Shown: positions 16,703 to 26,001, counted from the first letter of the stretch. The stretch: DNA of 64,000 nt from Corynebacterium jeikeium (GCA_003955985.1 CP033784.1:186001-250000); one strand, 5' to 3'. The notes: generated by a model not told the origin, from the letters alone. Program-made: numbers and translations.

Positions 16703-17683
16703 CTACAGCTTCTGGGCCACCAGGTCATCCAGTGGTTCGGCGGACAGTAGGTACGGGGCGATCTCGAAGACGGTACGGGCACCGGTCTCGCCGGCCTGCT
16801 TCAGGCGGTAGGCAGCGCGACCGTAGGCAACCTGGACAGCTGCGGTGAAGTCGGGGTTGCGATCCAGGTCGAGGCCGAACTCGATGACGTGACCGGAAGT
16901 ACCGGCCTGGCCGCGGGTAATGACCTGGCCACCGTGCGGCATGCCCTGGTGATCGCGGTCGAACTCCTCCTCGGAGATGAAGTCCACGATGGTCTCGTAA
17001 GGGGCAAAGTAATCCGGCATGGTCACGATGGTTTCGCGGATCTGCTCCTTGAGCTTGGCGTCCTCGTCGGCGTTGCCGGTCTCTTCGGCGACGACGAAGC
17101 AGTGGCGCAGGTGGCATTCGTTGCCCTTCAGGTCTGCGCCCTCGCCCTTCTTTACGGCCTCGATAGCTTCCGGGTTCGGCTTGGTGTACTGGACACCCTT
17201 CTTCACTCCCGGCACACGACGCACGGCATCGGAGTGGCCCTGCGACAGACCCGGTCCCCAGAAGGTCATCTGGTCTGCGCCCGGCAGGATAGCAGCGCCC
17301 AGGACGCGGTTCAGGGAGAACAGGCCCGGATCCCAGCCGGTCGAGATCATGGCGATGTTGTCACCTTCGCGGGCGGCGGCGTCCATGGCCGCGCGGTGCT
17401 TCGGAATCTCGTGGTGGTTGTCGTAGGTGTCGACCGTCGTAAAGTTCTTTGCCAGCTCAGGGGCCTGCTCCGGGACATCGGTGGCCGAGCCGAGGCACAC
17501 GAACAGTACGTCTACCTCATCCTTGTACTTTGCGACATCCGCCGCCGGGAGTACGCGGGCCTCAGTGTCCAGCGAATCGCGACGGGAGAAAACGCCGACG
17601 AGTTCCATGTCCGGCTGGTCAGCGATGACCTTTTCGACGCTGCGGCCCAAGTTGCCGTAGCCGATGATGGCGGAACGAATCAT
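16703..17683 (-). CDS. ddh: meso-Diaminopimelate D-dehydrogenase
   Basis: 326 residues. NADPH-dependent amination of tetrahydrodipicolinate to meso-diaminopimelate in one step, the dehydrogenase branch of lysine and cell-wall synthesis typical of Corynebacterium. N-terminal Rossmann motif AIIGYGNLGRSVEKVI; YDNHHEIPKHRAAMDAAA; ISTGWDPGLFSLNRVL and TFWGPGLSQGHSDAVRRVPGV are hallmark segments of the enzyme. The ribosome site AGAAAGGG precedes the ATG. It acts in the same pathway as lysC and asd at the right end of the window. Confidence 0.96.
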   Translation of the reverse strand: MIRSAIIGYGNLGRSVEKVIADQPDMELVGVFSRRDSLDTEARVLPAADVAKYKDEVDVLFVCLGSATDVPEQAPELAKNFTTVDTYDNHHEIPKHRAAMDAAAREGDNIAMISTGWDPGLFSLNRVLGAAILPGADQMTFWGPGLSQGHSDAVRRVPGVKKGVQYTKPNPEAIEAVKKGEGADLKGNECHLRHCFVVAEETGNADEDAKLKEQIRETIVTMPDYFAPYETIVDFISEEEFDRDHQGMPHGGQVITRGQAGTSGHVIEFGLDLDRNPDFTAAVQVAYGRAAYRLKQAGETGARTVFEIAPYLLSAEPLDDLVAQKL

Positions 17684-17917
17684 GAGGGAGAACCCTTTCT
17701 GTGTGGCTGTACTTCTGTGTTTAAGTTTCTAGATTTCAAGCTACAGACTATTCCTTACATATCTCAGCGGGCGTTGGCCACCCCGAATAGCGCGGTGGAG
17801 GGTTGACGGGCTTGGGGTGGCGCAGGATGTAGTGCAGCGAGAGCGGCTTGGCGAAGGCCTGGGCGCCCTGACCTGGGGATTTGGTAGATAAAGGGGCTAC
17901 CTGTAACGTTTTCTAGC

Positions 17918-18005
17918 GGTGACGTGTCCGAGCGGCCGAAGGTGAAGCACTCGAAATGCTTTGTGCGGTAACCCCGTACCGAGGGTTCAAATCCCTCCGT
18001 CACCG
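17918..18005 (+). tRNA. tRNA-Ser (anticodon CGA)
   Basis: Class II tRNA: acceptor GGTGACG/CGTCACC, anticodon loop CTCGAAA (anticodon CGA, reading UCG), long variable arm, T loop GTTCAAATC. The only gene between ddh and the MmpL gene. Confidence 0.95.
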
Positions 18006-18010
18006 CCAAT

Positions 18011-18053
18011 AAAAACCCCGGTGGTTCCTTTAAATAGGAGCCCCGGGGGTTTT
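18011..18053 (+). terminator. Terminator after tRNA-Ser(CGA)
   Basis: AAAACCCCGG-TGG-TTCC pairs imperfectly with GGAG-CCCCGGGGGTTTT across TTTAAATA, directly after the tRNA. Confidence 0.8.
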
Positions 18054-18434
18054 GCATTTAATCGGCCCTGATTGCCTGGGTGTGGTGGAGGTGTGGGAGG
18101 TGTCCGTCGTAAAGCGGCAAATGGTGAGGCACCCGACCTGGAGCACCTAAATCACAAAAATAACATCAGTAACACACACCCCATTGTTCACGTTTATCCG
18201 GGAAGTCCGCTACTCTTAGCAAAAGTATTTCCGGTTTTTATGTCGTGCCCGCCCCCAATGACCGCGTCAGCGCCAGAGTTGATGTTGGCCAATCCGGGGT
18301 GGTCGCTAGCATCGGAGTAGCGAAGAGGCTTCAAACTGCAGGTGAAGTCCGAGGAAGTGCTTGGTTAGCGCGAACTTGGGGAAGCTGCAGTTGGGGGCGG
18401 TCCAGGCGAATATTAGACGTAAGGGAAACTTGAC
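18054..18434. other. Intergenic region upstream of the MmpL gene
   Basis: 380 bp without a supported gene. It contains one intergenic copy of the GCTTKACGACG motif (18105-18115, reverse orientation). A possible promoter is TTGTTC (about 18185) and TACTCT (about 18211) with normal spacing. A long untranslated leader to 18434 would follow. Confidence 0.45.
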
Positions 18435-21400
18435 ATGGCAAAGGCCTTGTTCAAACTCGGCAGGTTCTCCTACCTGCATAAATGGACTGTGATCATCGCG
18501 TGGTTCCTGATTTTGGCGGGGCTGGGCGGTGCAGTTGCCGCATTCCAGAAGGGGTTCATCGACCAGTTCTCGATCCCCGGCATGCCGTCGGCAACGGCTT
18601 CGCACGTGATTGAGGAAAAGTTCCCCGATGTTCCGAACCCAATTCGAGAGCAGCGTATTTATGTTGCCTTCGAGGCCCCCGAGGGGCAGAGGCTCGATGA
18701 CCCACAGAATAAAGAAGCTGTTGACCAGGTCATTAACGGCATCCGCGACAATGTCGGCCAAATCGCCGACGATTTGCAACTTCACAACCCGGTAGACCTC
18801 AATCCGAAGATGCAGGCGATGGTCAAGGAACAGGGCATGGCCGCTGGCCTGCCCAAGGATGTCGCCGAGGCCGATGCCAATGCCATGCGTACCGTGTCCG
18901 ATGACGGTCGCTACGGTATTTCCACCTTCGTTTTCGATGCCAAGATGCCGCAGGACATCGAGCCGGAGAATATGCAGGCGCTTCTCGACGCCATGCAGGC
19001 TGGTCGTGACGCAGGTATCAAGGTCGAGGCCTCTGGTCCGGGCATGCAGCCCGCGATTGAGGTAGCTCCGACCTCGGAGATTATCGGTGTGACAGTGGCG
19101 TTTATCGTGCTGGTTGTCACTTTCGGATCTCTGGTGGCTTCGTTCCTGCCTATTGTGACGGCGGTAGTGGGCATCATCATCGGTGTCTTCGGTGTGACAT
19201 TGATGACCGCATTCACTGACGTCAACTCGATTACCCCGGTGCTTGCCGTCATGTTCGGCCTGGCTGTCGGTATTGACTACGCACTGTTCATCCTCTCTCG
19301 CTACAGGGCAGAAAGAGCCCGAGGGATGACCAACGAAGATGCCATCGGCATGGCTACCGGTACGGCTGGCTCCGCTGTGGTTTTCGCAGGCCTCACTGTG
19401 ATTGTCGCGTTGGCAGCGCTGACGGTGGCCAAGGTGCCGTTCATGTCCCTGATGGGTATTTCGGCGGCAATCACGGTGGCCTTCACAGTGCTGGTCTCTC
19501 TGACCCTGCTGCCGGCAGTTATGTCTCTGCTGGGCGACAAGGTCTTCGCTGGCCGCGTGCCTGGTGTTGCCGGCAACCCCTCGCGTAATGCGCGCAAGGG
19601 ACGCCGCTCTTCCTTCTTCGGCGAGATGACGATGGGACGCCGCTGGGTCACCTTCGTCCACAAGGCTCCCGGCCTGTTCCTGGTCGGCTGTATCGTCTTG
19701 CTGTTGGCGTTGGCCTACCCGGCCATGCACTTGAAGCTGGCGCTGCCGTCGGACTCTACTGCGGCGAAGGACAGCACGAACCGCAAGGCCATCACCATGA
19801 TTGAAGAGGGCTTCGGCGCGGGACGTAATTCACAGCTCATCATTATTGCCAAGTCGGATGATGTGAAGCCCGATGCGCCGGTGCTCAAACCACTTATCGA
19901 GTCCCTGAGACAGACCAACCCGGAACTCTCTGACATCGAGGCCGCCCGCAAGGCTTCCTATAGTTACGCTGTCGACCAGTTCAAATCCAACGTCGGTGTC
20001 GAGCACATCCAGATGATTGGCATGAATCATGACGGCACTGCGGTCAAGATGATTATGACCCCGAAGTCGGGTCCACTCGATCCTGCGACCAAGCAGCTGA
20101 TGAACGCGGTGCGCGATCAGCAGAAGCAGATTGAGCAGACCACCGGCCTATTCACCGGTGTCACTGGTCTGGTTCCTATTGAAATTGACATCACCGACCG
20201 CCTCCAGGGCGCAATGCCGCTCTACTTGGGCGTTGTCGTGGGTCTGGCAGTGATCCTGCTGCTGATGATTTTCCGTTCCCTGATGGTGCCGTTGACTGCG
20301 GGTGTGGGCTTCTTGCTCTCTGTCGCAGCCGCATTCGGTGTCACAGTGGCATTTTTCCAGGACGGCCTCTGGGGCGTGATTAGCACTCCGGGTCCGCTGG
20401 TCAGCTTTGTGCCAATCTTCCTCATCGGCGTGACGTTCGGTTTGGCCATGGACTATCAGGTCTTCCTGGTTTCCCGCATGCGCGAGCATTACACCCACAA
20501 CAAGGGTGAATCCTCGCCAGAATCGAAGTACAACGCGGTCGAAGAATCGGTCGTTGAAGGCTTTACTCTTGGCGCTCGTGTGGTCACGGCCGCTGCGATT
20601 ATTATGATCTCCGTCTTCGCGGCGTTCGCCGGGCAACCCCTGGCGATCATCAAGGTATTCGGTTTCGCGCTGGGTGCCGCAGTGCTTTTCGACGCCTTCG
20701 TTATCCGCATGACCTTCATCCCGGCAGCCATGTTCCTGCTTGGCCGCGCTACTTGGTACATGCCGAAGTGGCTGGACAAGGTGTTGCCTTCTGTGGATGT
20801 CGAAGGCTCTGCCCTGGAAGAGGTTTCCGAGGAGCTGGTGGAGAAGGGCCGCCGCGAGCGTATGGCTCGCGGTGAGTCCCTGTTGCCCGAAAACGAAGGT
20901 GCTGGGCGTGGCTTTGGCGACGTTGACGCTGACGAGGACGAAGCAGACAGTGCTGCTGGTGAAGTCGGTGCTGGTGCAGCGGGCGCGGCCGCTGCAACGG
21001 GCGCAGCTGGTGGTACTGCTGTGGCTGTCGCGACCAAGAAGCGTAACCGCTGGATTCCGAAGCGGAAGAAGGCAAAGCTGAAGGAGCCCGAACCCGCTGA
21101 CCAGTCCGAGCATGCCGAACAGTCCGCGCGCACTGAGCAGGCCGAACTGTCCGCTCCGACGGCGCCAGCTGAGCCAGAGCAGCCGGAGCAGCCGGAGCCG
21201 ACAGAACAGCTCATGCAGTCCGCGCCAGCTGAACCAACTGACGCCCAGCCGAACCCGGAAAATGCTAAGGACATCGAGGTCCGCCCGTACTTCAGCCCGG
21301 CTCGTAAGCGGAAGAAGATTACGGTTGCGGAACTGATGAAGCGCGAAGGACTCGAAGAGGAAGCGCCACGTCGTAGCCGCGCCGTGTGGGACCCGGAAAA

Positions 21401-21437
21401 CGCTGCCCAACCCGAGGAAAATGACAGCGCTGAGTAA
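18435..21437 (+). CDS. MMPL family (RND superfamily) transporter with long low-complexity tail
   Basis: 1000 residues. Two repeats of one transmembrane helix, a large external domain and a helix bundle: first helix about 17-37, external domain about 40-210, helices about 215-370, then helix about 410-430, a second external domain, and helices about 590-760. The proton-relay type motifs are GLAVGIDYALFILSRYR in the first bundle and GVTFGLAMDYQVFLVSRMRE in the second. The cytoplasmic tail (about 780-1000) is rich in Ala, Glu, Pro and Gln (EQPEQPEPTEQ). Corynebacterial relatives export trehalose mycolates or other lipids; which lipid is moved here cannot be read from the sequence. Confidence 0.9.
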   Translation: MAKALFKLGRFSYLHKWTVIIAWFLILAGLGGAVAAFQKGFIDQFSIPGMPSATASHVIEEKFPDVPNPIREQRIYVAFEAPEGQRLDDPQNKEAVDQVINGIRDNVGQIADDLQLHNPVDLNPKMQAMVKEQGMAAGLPKDVAEADANAMRTVSDDGRYGISTFVFDAKMPQDIEPENMQALLDAMQAGRDAGIKVEASGPGMQPAIEVAPTSEIIGVTVAFIVLVVTFGSLVASFLPIVTAVVGIIIGVFGVTLMTAFTDVNSITPVLAVMFGLAVGIDYALFILSRYRAERARGMTNEDAIGMATGTAGSAVVFAGLTVIVALAALTVAKVPFMSLMGISAAITVAFTVLVSLTLLPAVMSLLGDKVFAGRVPGVAGNPSRNARKGRRSSFFGEMTMGRRWVTFVHKAPGLFLVGCIVLLLALAYPAMHLKLALPSDSTAAKDSTNRKAITMIEEGFGAGRNSQLIIIAKSDDVKPDAPVLKPLIESLRQTNPELSDIEAARKASYSYAVDQFKSNVGVEHIQMIGMNHDGTAVKMIMTPKSGPLDPATKQLMNAVRDQQKQIEQTTGLFTGVTGLVPIEIDITDRLQGAMPLYLGVVVGLAVILLLMIFRSLMVPLTAGVGFLLSVAAAFGVTVAFFQDGLWGVISTPGPLVSFVPIFLIGVTFGLAMDYQVFLVSRMREHYTHNKGESSPESKYNAVEESVVEGFTLGARVVTAAAIIMISVFAAFAGQPLAIIKVFGFALGAAVLFDAFVIRMTFIPAAMFLLGRATWYMPKWLDKVLPSVDVEGSALEEVSEELVEKGRRERMARGESLLPENEGAGRGFGDVDADEDEADSAAGEVGAGAAGAAAATGAAGGTAVAVATKKRNRWIPKRKKAKLKEPEPADQSEHAEQSARTEQAELSAPTAPAEPEQPEQPEPTEQLMQSAPAEPTDAQPNPENAKDIEVRPYFSPARKRKKITVAELMKREGLEEEAPRRSRAVWDPENAAQPEENDSAE

Positions 21438-21498
21438 CTCGCGAATAGCACCCAGGTAACCTCAAGGCATTAGCACTGGACCACAACCAAGGAGCTTC

Positions 21499-22800
21499 AT
21501 GTCGCAGTCGAGGACGACGGGCTTTGACGTCGTAAAGCAAATCGAAGGCGCGCGCGGACGTGCTGGCACCATCCACACCCCGCATGGCGATATTGCTACG
21601 CCGGCGTTCATTCCGGTCGGCACGAAGGCGAGCGTGAAGACGCTCACGCCCGAGCAGGTGCGATCCACCGGCGCGCAGGCGATGCTGTCGAATGCGTACC
21701 ACCTGTACCTGCAGCCCGGCGAGGAAATCGTCGACCAGGCCGGCGGGTTGGCAAAGTTCTCCAACTGGAACGGCCCGACATTCACCGACTCCGGCGGATT
21801 CCAGGTGCTCAGCCTCGGCGCGGGCTTTAAAAAGACCCTTGCGATGGACGTCACCGGCATGCAGAAAGATGACATCGTCGCCGAGGGCAAAGAGCGCAAC
21901 GCGTTCGTCGACGAGGACGGCGTGACTTTCCGCTCGCACATCGACGGCTCCGAGCACCGCTTCACGCCGGAGGTGTCCATGCGTATTCAGCACGCGCTGG
22001 GCGCCGACATCATGATGGCGTTCGACGAGCTCACCACGCTGATGAACACCCGCGGCTACCAGGAGGCATCCGTCGAGCGCACGCACCGCTGGGCGCGCCG
22101 TTGCCTGGAGGCTCACAACGAGCTGACGATTTCGCGCGGTCAGGTCGATGCGCATGTTCATTCGCTTGACGACGGCCAGTTGCCCATCCAGCAGTTATTC
22201 GGTGTCGTGCAGGGTGCGCAGTACGAAGACCTGCGCCGCAAGGCCGCCCGCGGGCTGGTGGAGCTCTCCCGCGAGTTCGAGGATGCCGGCCAGCTCGGCT
22301 TCCACGGCTATGGCATTGGTGGGGCGATTGAGAAGCAGAACCTGGGCCTGATCTGCGGTTGGGTCAACGACGAGCTTCCCGACGACCGCGCCCGCCACCT
22401 GCTGGGGATTTCCGAGCCGGACGATATTTTCGCCGCTGTCGAGGCCGGTGCCGACACCTTTGACTGCGTGGCTCCGACCAGGCTTGCCCGCCGTGGTGGT
22501 GTGTACACGCTCGATGGCCGGATGACCTTGACGAATGCCCGCTTCAAGAACGACTTCCGCCCCGTGGATGCGGAGGTGCCCTCCTACACTTCGCTGAATT
22601 ATTCCCGGGCCTACCTGCATCATCTGTTGAAGGCCAAGGAGTACCTGGCTGGCACGCTGTGCACGATTCACAACCTGTTTTTCATGGTGCAGCTGGTGGA
22701 GAACATTCGCGCTGCGATCCTGGAGGACCGGTTCTTCGAGTATCGCGATGAGTTCATGGGCCGCTACTACGCCAACGGTGGTCGTGCGGTGGGGAATTAG
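21499..22800 (+). CDS. tgt: tRNA-guanine/queuine transglycosylase lacking the zinc-ligand cysteines
   Basis: 433 residues. Exchanges guanine 34 of GUN-anticodon tRNAs for a queuosine base. Active-site elements are intact: TFTDSGGFQVLSL (base-binding Asp), GVVQGAQYEDLR, and GADTFDCVAPTRLARRG with the nucleophilic Asp. The structural zinc site is not: where the family has CxCxxC before the conserved YSRAYLHHL, this protein has AEVPSYTSLN, so all three Cys are replaced (about residues 357-365), while the fourth ligand His remains (CTIHNLFF). The ribosome site AAGGAG precedes the ATG. A queuosine-precursor transporter and gluQ are within 5 kb. Two GCTTKACGACG motifs lie inside, one reading Val-Val-Lys and one Leu-Asp-Asp. 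Confidence 0.93.
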   Translation: MSQSRTTGFDVVKQIEGARGRAGTIHTPHGDIATPAFIPVGTKASVKTLTPEQVRSTGAQAMLSNAYHLYLQPGEEIVDQAGGLAKFSNWNGPTFTDSGGFQVLSLGAGFKKTLAMDVTGMQKDDIVAEGKERNAFVDEDGVTFRSHIDGSEHRFTPEVSMRIQHALGADIMMAFDELTTLMNTRGYQEASVERTHRWARRCLEAHNELTISRGQVDAHVHSLDDGQLPIQQLFGVVQGAQYEDLRRKAARGLVELSREFEDAGQLGFHGYGIGGAIEKQNLGLICGWVNDELPDDRARHLLGISEPDDIFAAVEAGADTFDCVAPTRLARRGGVYTLDGRMTLTNARFKNDFRPVDAEVPSYTSLNYSRAYLHHLLKAKEYLAGTLCTIHNLFFMVQLVENIRAAILEDRFFEYRDEFMGRYYANGGRAVGN

Positions 22801-22836
22801 GGGCCGGCTGGGCTGGGGCTAGGCTTCTGCCTTTTC

Positions 22837-22911
22837 GCACTTCACGACAGCCATGTCACCTCGTGCCATCTGTGGAGGTGGCATGAGGTGACACCAGTGG
22901 CGTGAAGTGGC
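22837..22911. repeat. Long imperfect palindrome after tgt, with an extra half-copy
   Basis: Outer arms GCACTTCACG and CGTGAAGTGGC, inner arms TGTCACCTCGTGCCA and TGGCATGAGGTGACA around TCTGTGGAGG. The right outer arm CCAGTGGCGTGAAGTGGC (22894-22911) is repeated at 22931-22948. No T run follows, so it need not be a terminator. Confidence 0.75.
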
Positions 22912-23028
22912 AGGGAACACCCGAATCAGTCCAGTGGCGTGAAGTGGCGGCTGGGCGGGCCCGGGGGAAGCCCAAAACTAGACCTAGCTCTACTGCGCGA
23001 GGCAGTCTCAACCGGCATCATGGAGGAC

Positions 23029-23982
23029 ATGATCACGGTTGAACGACTCAGCAAGAAGTACGGTTCGAAATTAGCCGTCGATGACCTGTCCTTCACCGTT
23101 CCCGACGGTGTAGTGACAGGTTTTCTCGGCCCAAATGGCTCCGGCAAGTCCACCACCATGCGCTGCATGCTGGGCCTCGATACCCCGACCACGGGCCAGG
23201 CCTTGTTCACCGGGACGGATTCCCAGGGCAACACCTACAGCAACCAGCCCTTTTCCACGCTGAAGAATAAGCCCAGCATCGCCGGTGCAATTCTGGATGC
23301 CGGTTGGCACAACAAGGCTCGTTCGGGCCGCGCTCATCTGCGGGCCCTCGCCCGCGGCGCCGGCATCCCCGACACCCGCGTGGAAGAGTGCCTTGAGCAG
23401 GTCGGCATGACCGAGGCGGCGAAGGACAAGGTCGGCGGCTACTCGCTGGGCATGAAGCAGCGTCTGGGAGTGGCAGCGGCTCTGCTCGGCAAGCCGCAGC
23501 ATCTGATTTTGGATGAGCCGGTCAACGGCCTGGACCCCGAAGGCGTCTCGTGGATGCGCCACACCATCAAGGCGCTGGCCGCACAGGGCTGCGCTGTCCT
23601 CGTGTCGTCGCACCTCCTTTCCGAGATGCAGCTCACCGCCGACCGCATCGTCGTCATCGGCCGCGGTCGCATGATCGGCGAGTACAGCATGGATGAATTC
23701 CTTTCCGACGGCACGGTCATCGAAGTTGAAGTCGATGACCCCGCTCGGCTGCTGCAGGCGTTAGGGCCGGTCGCGCGTGGGGTTGACGTCGATAAGCAAT
23801 TGCGCATTCCGCTTTACGACGGCATCAGCGAGCAGCAACTCCGCCGCGACATTGCGGCCGCTGCTCTGCGTGAGGGGCTGTTGGTGACGCGGTTGCACAC
23901 GAAGCGCGACAACCTGGAGGAAAAGTTCCTGGCTGCGACCCAGGAATCGCAGGAATACCGCGCGCAGGCGATTGGGCAGTAG
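23029..23982 (+). CDS. ABC transporter ATP-binding protein
   Basis: About 317 residues from the ATG at 23029; an ATG three codons upstream (23020) is also possible. Walker A GPNGSGKST, Q-loop region near LKNKPSIAGAIL, signature YSLGMKQRLG, Walker B HLILDEPVNGLDP, and H-loop VLVSSH are all present. The C-terminal segment after residue 230 (VIEVEVDDPARLLQALG) is the usual extension of drug/bacteriocin-resistance ABC ATPases (the BcrA/CcmA group). The permease gene begins 13 bp after the stop. Export of a peptide or lipid-like compound is inferred from this type. Confidence 0.92.
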   Translation: MITVERLSKKYGSKLAVDDLSFTVPDGVVTGFLGPNGSGKSTTMRCMLGLDTPTTGQALFTGTDSQGNTYSNQPFSTLKNKPSIAGAILDAGWHNKARSGRAHLRALARGAGIPDTRVEECLEQVGMTEAAKDKVGGYSLGMKQRLGVAAALLGKPQHLILDEPVNGLDPEGVSWMRHTIKALAAQGCAVLVSSHLLSEMQLTADRIVVIGRGRMIGEYSMDEFLSDGTVIEVEVDDPARLLQALGPVARGVDVDKQLRIPLYDGISEQQLRRDIAAAALREGLLVTRLHTKRDNLEEKFLAATQESQEYRAQAIGQ

Positions 23983-23995
23983 GGGAGTGACTGAG

Positions 23996-24775
23996 ATGAG
24001 TTTTGGAAACGCTTTGCGGTCGGAGTGGACGAAGCTAGCCAGCCTGCGTGGCACGTGGGTGTATGTGGTGTTGTTGGTGGGCTCGATAGCTGGGCCGATG
24101 GCGGCTTTCAGCATGGCGGCGGACGCTGGTGCAACCGCTGATTGGGAATTGCTGCTGTTGGGGACCGTGATCTTCAACATGATCGTGATTGCCTTTGGTG
24201 GCTCCACCCTGGCGGGTGAGTACAACGATCAGATGAATGCGCATGCGTTCTTGACGCAGGACCGAAGGAGCCTGTGGCTTTCGGCACGGATGACGCTGAC
24301 CCTTGTGCTGATTGCTGTCTGTTGGGTCATTGGTGTGGCGCTTGCTTGGCTATCGGTGACGGTTTCCCCGCGCGTGGAGTTCAAGGGCGGCGACGCTGCC
24401 ACGGACATGCTCGCCGGAGTGCTTGGCTTTGTAGTGTTTGGACTAATCGCGATGTCGCTGGGAGTGCTGACGCGCTCGCGCGTGGCCGCTGTCGCTATTC
24501 CGCTGGTGTGGATTCTGGTGGTGGAAAGCATGCTGGAGTTCGCGGCGCTGGCGTATGCGATTTTCCGGCCACTGTGGCTGGTCACGCCGGGTGCACGCAT
24601 TCAGCAGTTGTCGACGCAATTGGGCGGTCTGATGGCAAATCCGGAGAATCCACGCATCGGGTTTGAGGCCGGCATGACGCAGCCGATGTGGTTCAACATC
24701 GTGGTGCTGGTGGCCTGGATTGTTGTGGCTGTTGGCGTTGCTCATTGGGTCAATGCCAAACGGGATGTGAAGTAA
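23996..24775 (+). CDS. ABC transporter permease
   Basis: 259 residues from the ATG at 23996. It starts FGNALRSEWTKLASLRGTW, the typical amphipathic entry of ABC-2 type permeases, followed by about six hydrophobic segments (for example VYVVLLVGSIAGPMAAF, LLLGTVIFNMIVIAFGG, LVLIAVCWVIGVALAWLSV, VLGFVVFGLIAMSLGVL). The partner is the ATPase directly upstream, and the two form one operon that ends in a terminator. The substrate is unknown. Confidence 0.9.
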   Translation: MSFGNALRSEWTKLASLRGTWVYVVLLVGSIAGPMAAFSMAADAGATADWELLLLGTVIFNMIVIAFGGSTLAGEYNDQMNAHAFLTQDRRSLWLSARMTLTLVLIAVCWVIGVALAWLSVTVSPRVEFKGGDAATDMLAGVLGFVVFGLIAMSLGVLTRSRVAAVAIPLVWILVVESMLEFAALAYAIFRPLWLVTPGARIQQLSTQLGGLMANPENPRIGFEAGMTQPMWFNIVVLVAWIVVAVGVAHWVNAKRDVK

Positions 24776-24779
24776 AAGC

Positions 24780-24829
24780 AAAAAGTGCCGCGACTACTCG
24801 CTTCTCAGGCGAGGTCGCGGCACTTTTTT
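24780..24829. terminator. Bidirectional terminator between ABC permease and precursor transporter
   Basis: AAAAAGTGCCGCGAC pairs with GTCGCGGCACTTTTTT around CTACTCGCTTCTCAGGCGAG. It has A runs on one side and T runs on the other, between convergent genes. CGTCGTTAAGC, a one-base variant of the dispersed 11-mer, follows at 24830. Confidence 0.9.
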
Positions 24830-24834
24830 CGTCG

Positions 24835-25611
24835 TTAAGCGGGAACGCGCGTGTCGTAGTAGCCTTCGCGGCGCTTGACCCACGCGATGACGGCGTAGGT
24901 GACTGGCATGACTACAATCTCGACGGCGGTCTTCCAGATGAAGCCGACGATGACGTAGTTGACGAAGGTACCCCAGGTATCGATGCCGATAGCGGTGGCG
25001 GCGATGGAGCAGAAGATGAGCGTATCGACGAACTCGCCAACCACAGTCGAGCCCATCAGTCGCGCCCAGAGAGCCTTTTCACCAGTGCGCTTCTTAATGG
25101 CGTTGAGCGACCAGGCGTTGAGCAGCTGACCGACGACATAACCGGCCAGACCTGCGAGAACAAGCTGCGGGACGGTGCCCAGCACAGTGGCGAAGGCTTC
25201 CTGATTCTCGTACCACGGTGCCGCCGGGAGCTTGATGGCGGCAAAGAAGCAGAGCATTGCGCCGGCGAGGATGGCGAAACCGGTCCACACGGTGCGGCGG
25301 GTGGCTTTGTAGCCATAGCACTCGGAAAGCACGTCGCCGATGACGTAGCTCAAGGGGAAGAGGAAGAAGGCACCGTCGGTGGCCAGGCCGAAGATTTCCA
25401 CGCCCTTGGTGGCGGTGATGTTGGAGGCAATCAGCACGCCAATGAAAATGGCCGTGAACATCGGGTACAGCGATTTCGGTACCGGGATGTGGCGTGGCGT
25501 GTGTGCTGTGGATTCGGACTTAGTTGCGTTCTCGGGCGCGTGCGAGGTGCTCACAGCGGCAGCCTCGGCGTTGCCCGGCCCAGACTTGGGCAGGTTTTCG
25601 TTATTTGTCAC
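24835..25611 (-). CDS. Queuosine precursor transporter (YhhQ/VUT family)
   Basis: 258 residues from a GTG at 25611. The first 48 residues are polar and Ala/Ser/Pro-rich. Then come about six transmembrane helices: FTAIFIGVLIASNITATK, DGAFFLFPLSYVIGDVLSECYGYK (the diagnostic acidic/Cys motif of the family), AILAGAMLCFFAA and others. The family imports preQ0 or preQ1, or queuine in some bacteria. With tgt 2 kb away and gluQ 1.2 kb away it forms a queuosine salvage set; no queA or queG is visible here, so the imported form remains open. Convergent with the ABC permease. Confidence 0.9.
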   Translation of the reverse strand: MTNNENLPKSGPGNAEAAAVSTSHAPENATKSESTAHTPRHIPVPKSLYPMFTAIFIGVLIASNITATKGVEIFGLATDGAFFLFPLSYVIGDVLSECYGYKATRRTVWTGFAILAGAMLCFFAAIKLPAAPWYENQEAFATVLGTVPQLVLAGLAGYVVGQLLNAWSLNAIKKRTGEKALWARLMGSTVVGEFVDTLIFCSIAATAIGIDTWGTFVNYVIVGFIWKTAVEIVVMPVTYAVIAWVKRREGYYDTRVPA

Positions 25612-25725
25612 GGGAGGGAATGTTACCTGCCGCTCAGGGCTCCAAGCGAGCGCCGATGAAGTCTTCGAGGTTGAATTTTTCTAGCGAGAGCCGAAATCTC
25701 CGGGGGCCAGTCTCTCTGTGAGCCG

Positions 25726-26001
25726 CTAGGATTTCTTCTCGTAACTAATATTTTTCATACGAATGCTGCAAATAAATAGTGCAATGCAGCTAACGATGAG
25801 AGACACTAGAGAAATTTCAGAATAGAGCAATGCCCTGTCGGCCTTTGCAGTGACAGCGGTTGTGCTCATGTGAGTAGTTTGCTGAGCAAGCTGTCCCAGC
25901 GTATACATGCCATTTGCGATACCTAGTATGCAAAGAATGCTTACCGCTATTCCTGCAGCGGAAATGAACTGTAGTGATTTTATCTGTAGATGTGGTGACA
26001 T
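25726..26001 (-). CDS. Small membrane protein in AT-rich island
   Basis: 91 residues, two predicted transmembrane helices (ISAAGIAVSILCILGIANGMY about 13-33, and ISLVSLIVSCIALFICSI about 63-80) joined by a short external loop rich in Thr, ending in a basic tail NISYEKKS. No family recognised. It starts 22 bp inside the end of the secreted-protein gene, so the two are probably co-expressed. G+C is clearly lower than in neighbouring genes. An immunity-like role for the partner is only a guess from size, overlap and topology. Confidence 0.6.
   Translation of the reverse strand: MSPHLQIKSLQFISAAGIAVSILCILGIANGMYTLGQLAQQTTHMSTTAVTAKADRALLYSEISLVSLIVSCIALFICSIRMKNISYEKKS

Noticed and set aside
18306..19730. 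474-codon open frame opposite the MmpL gene
   Set aside because: His/Gln/Arg-rich shadow of transmembrane codons.
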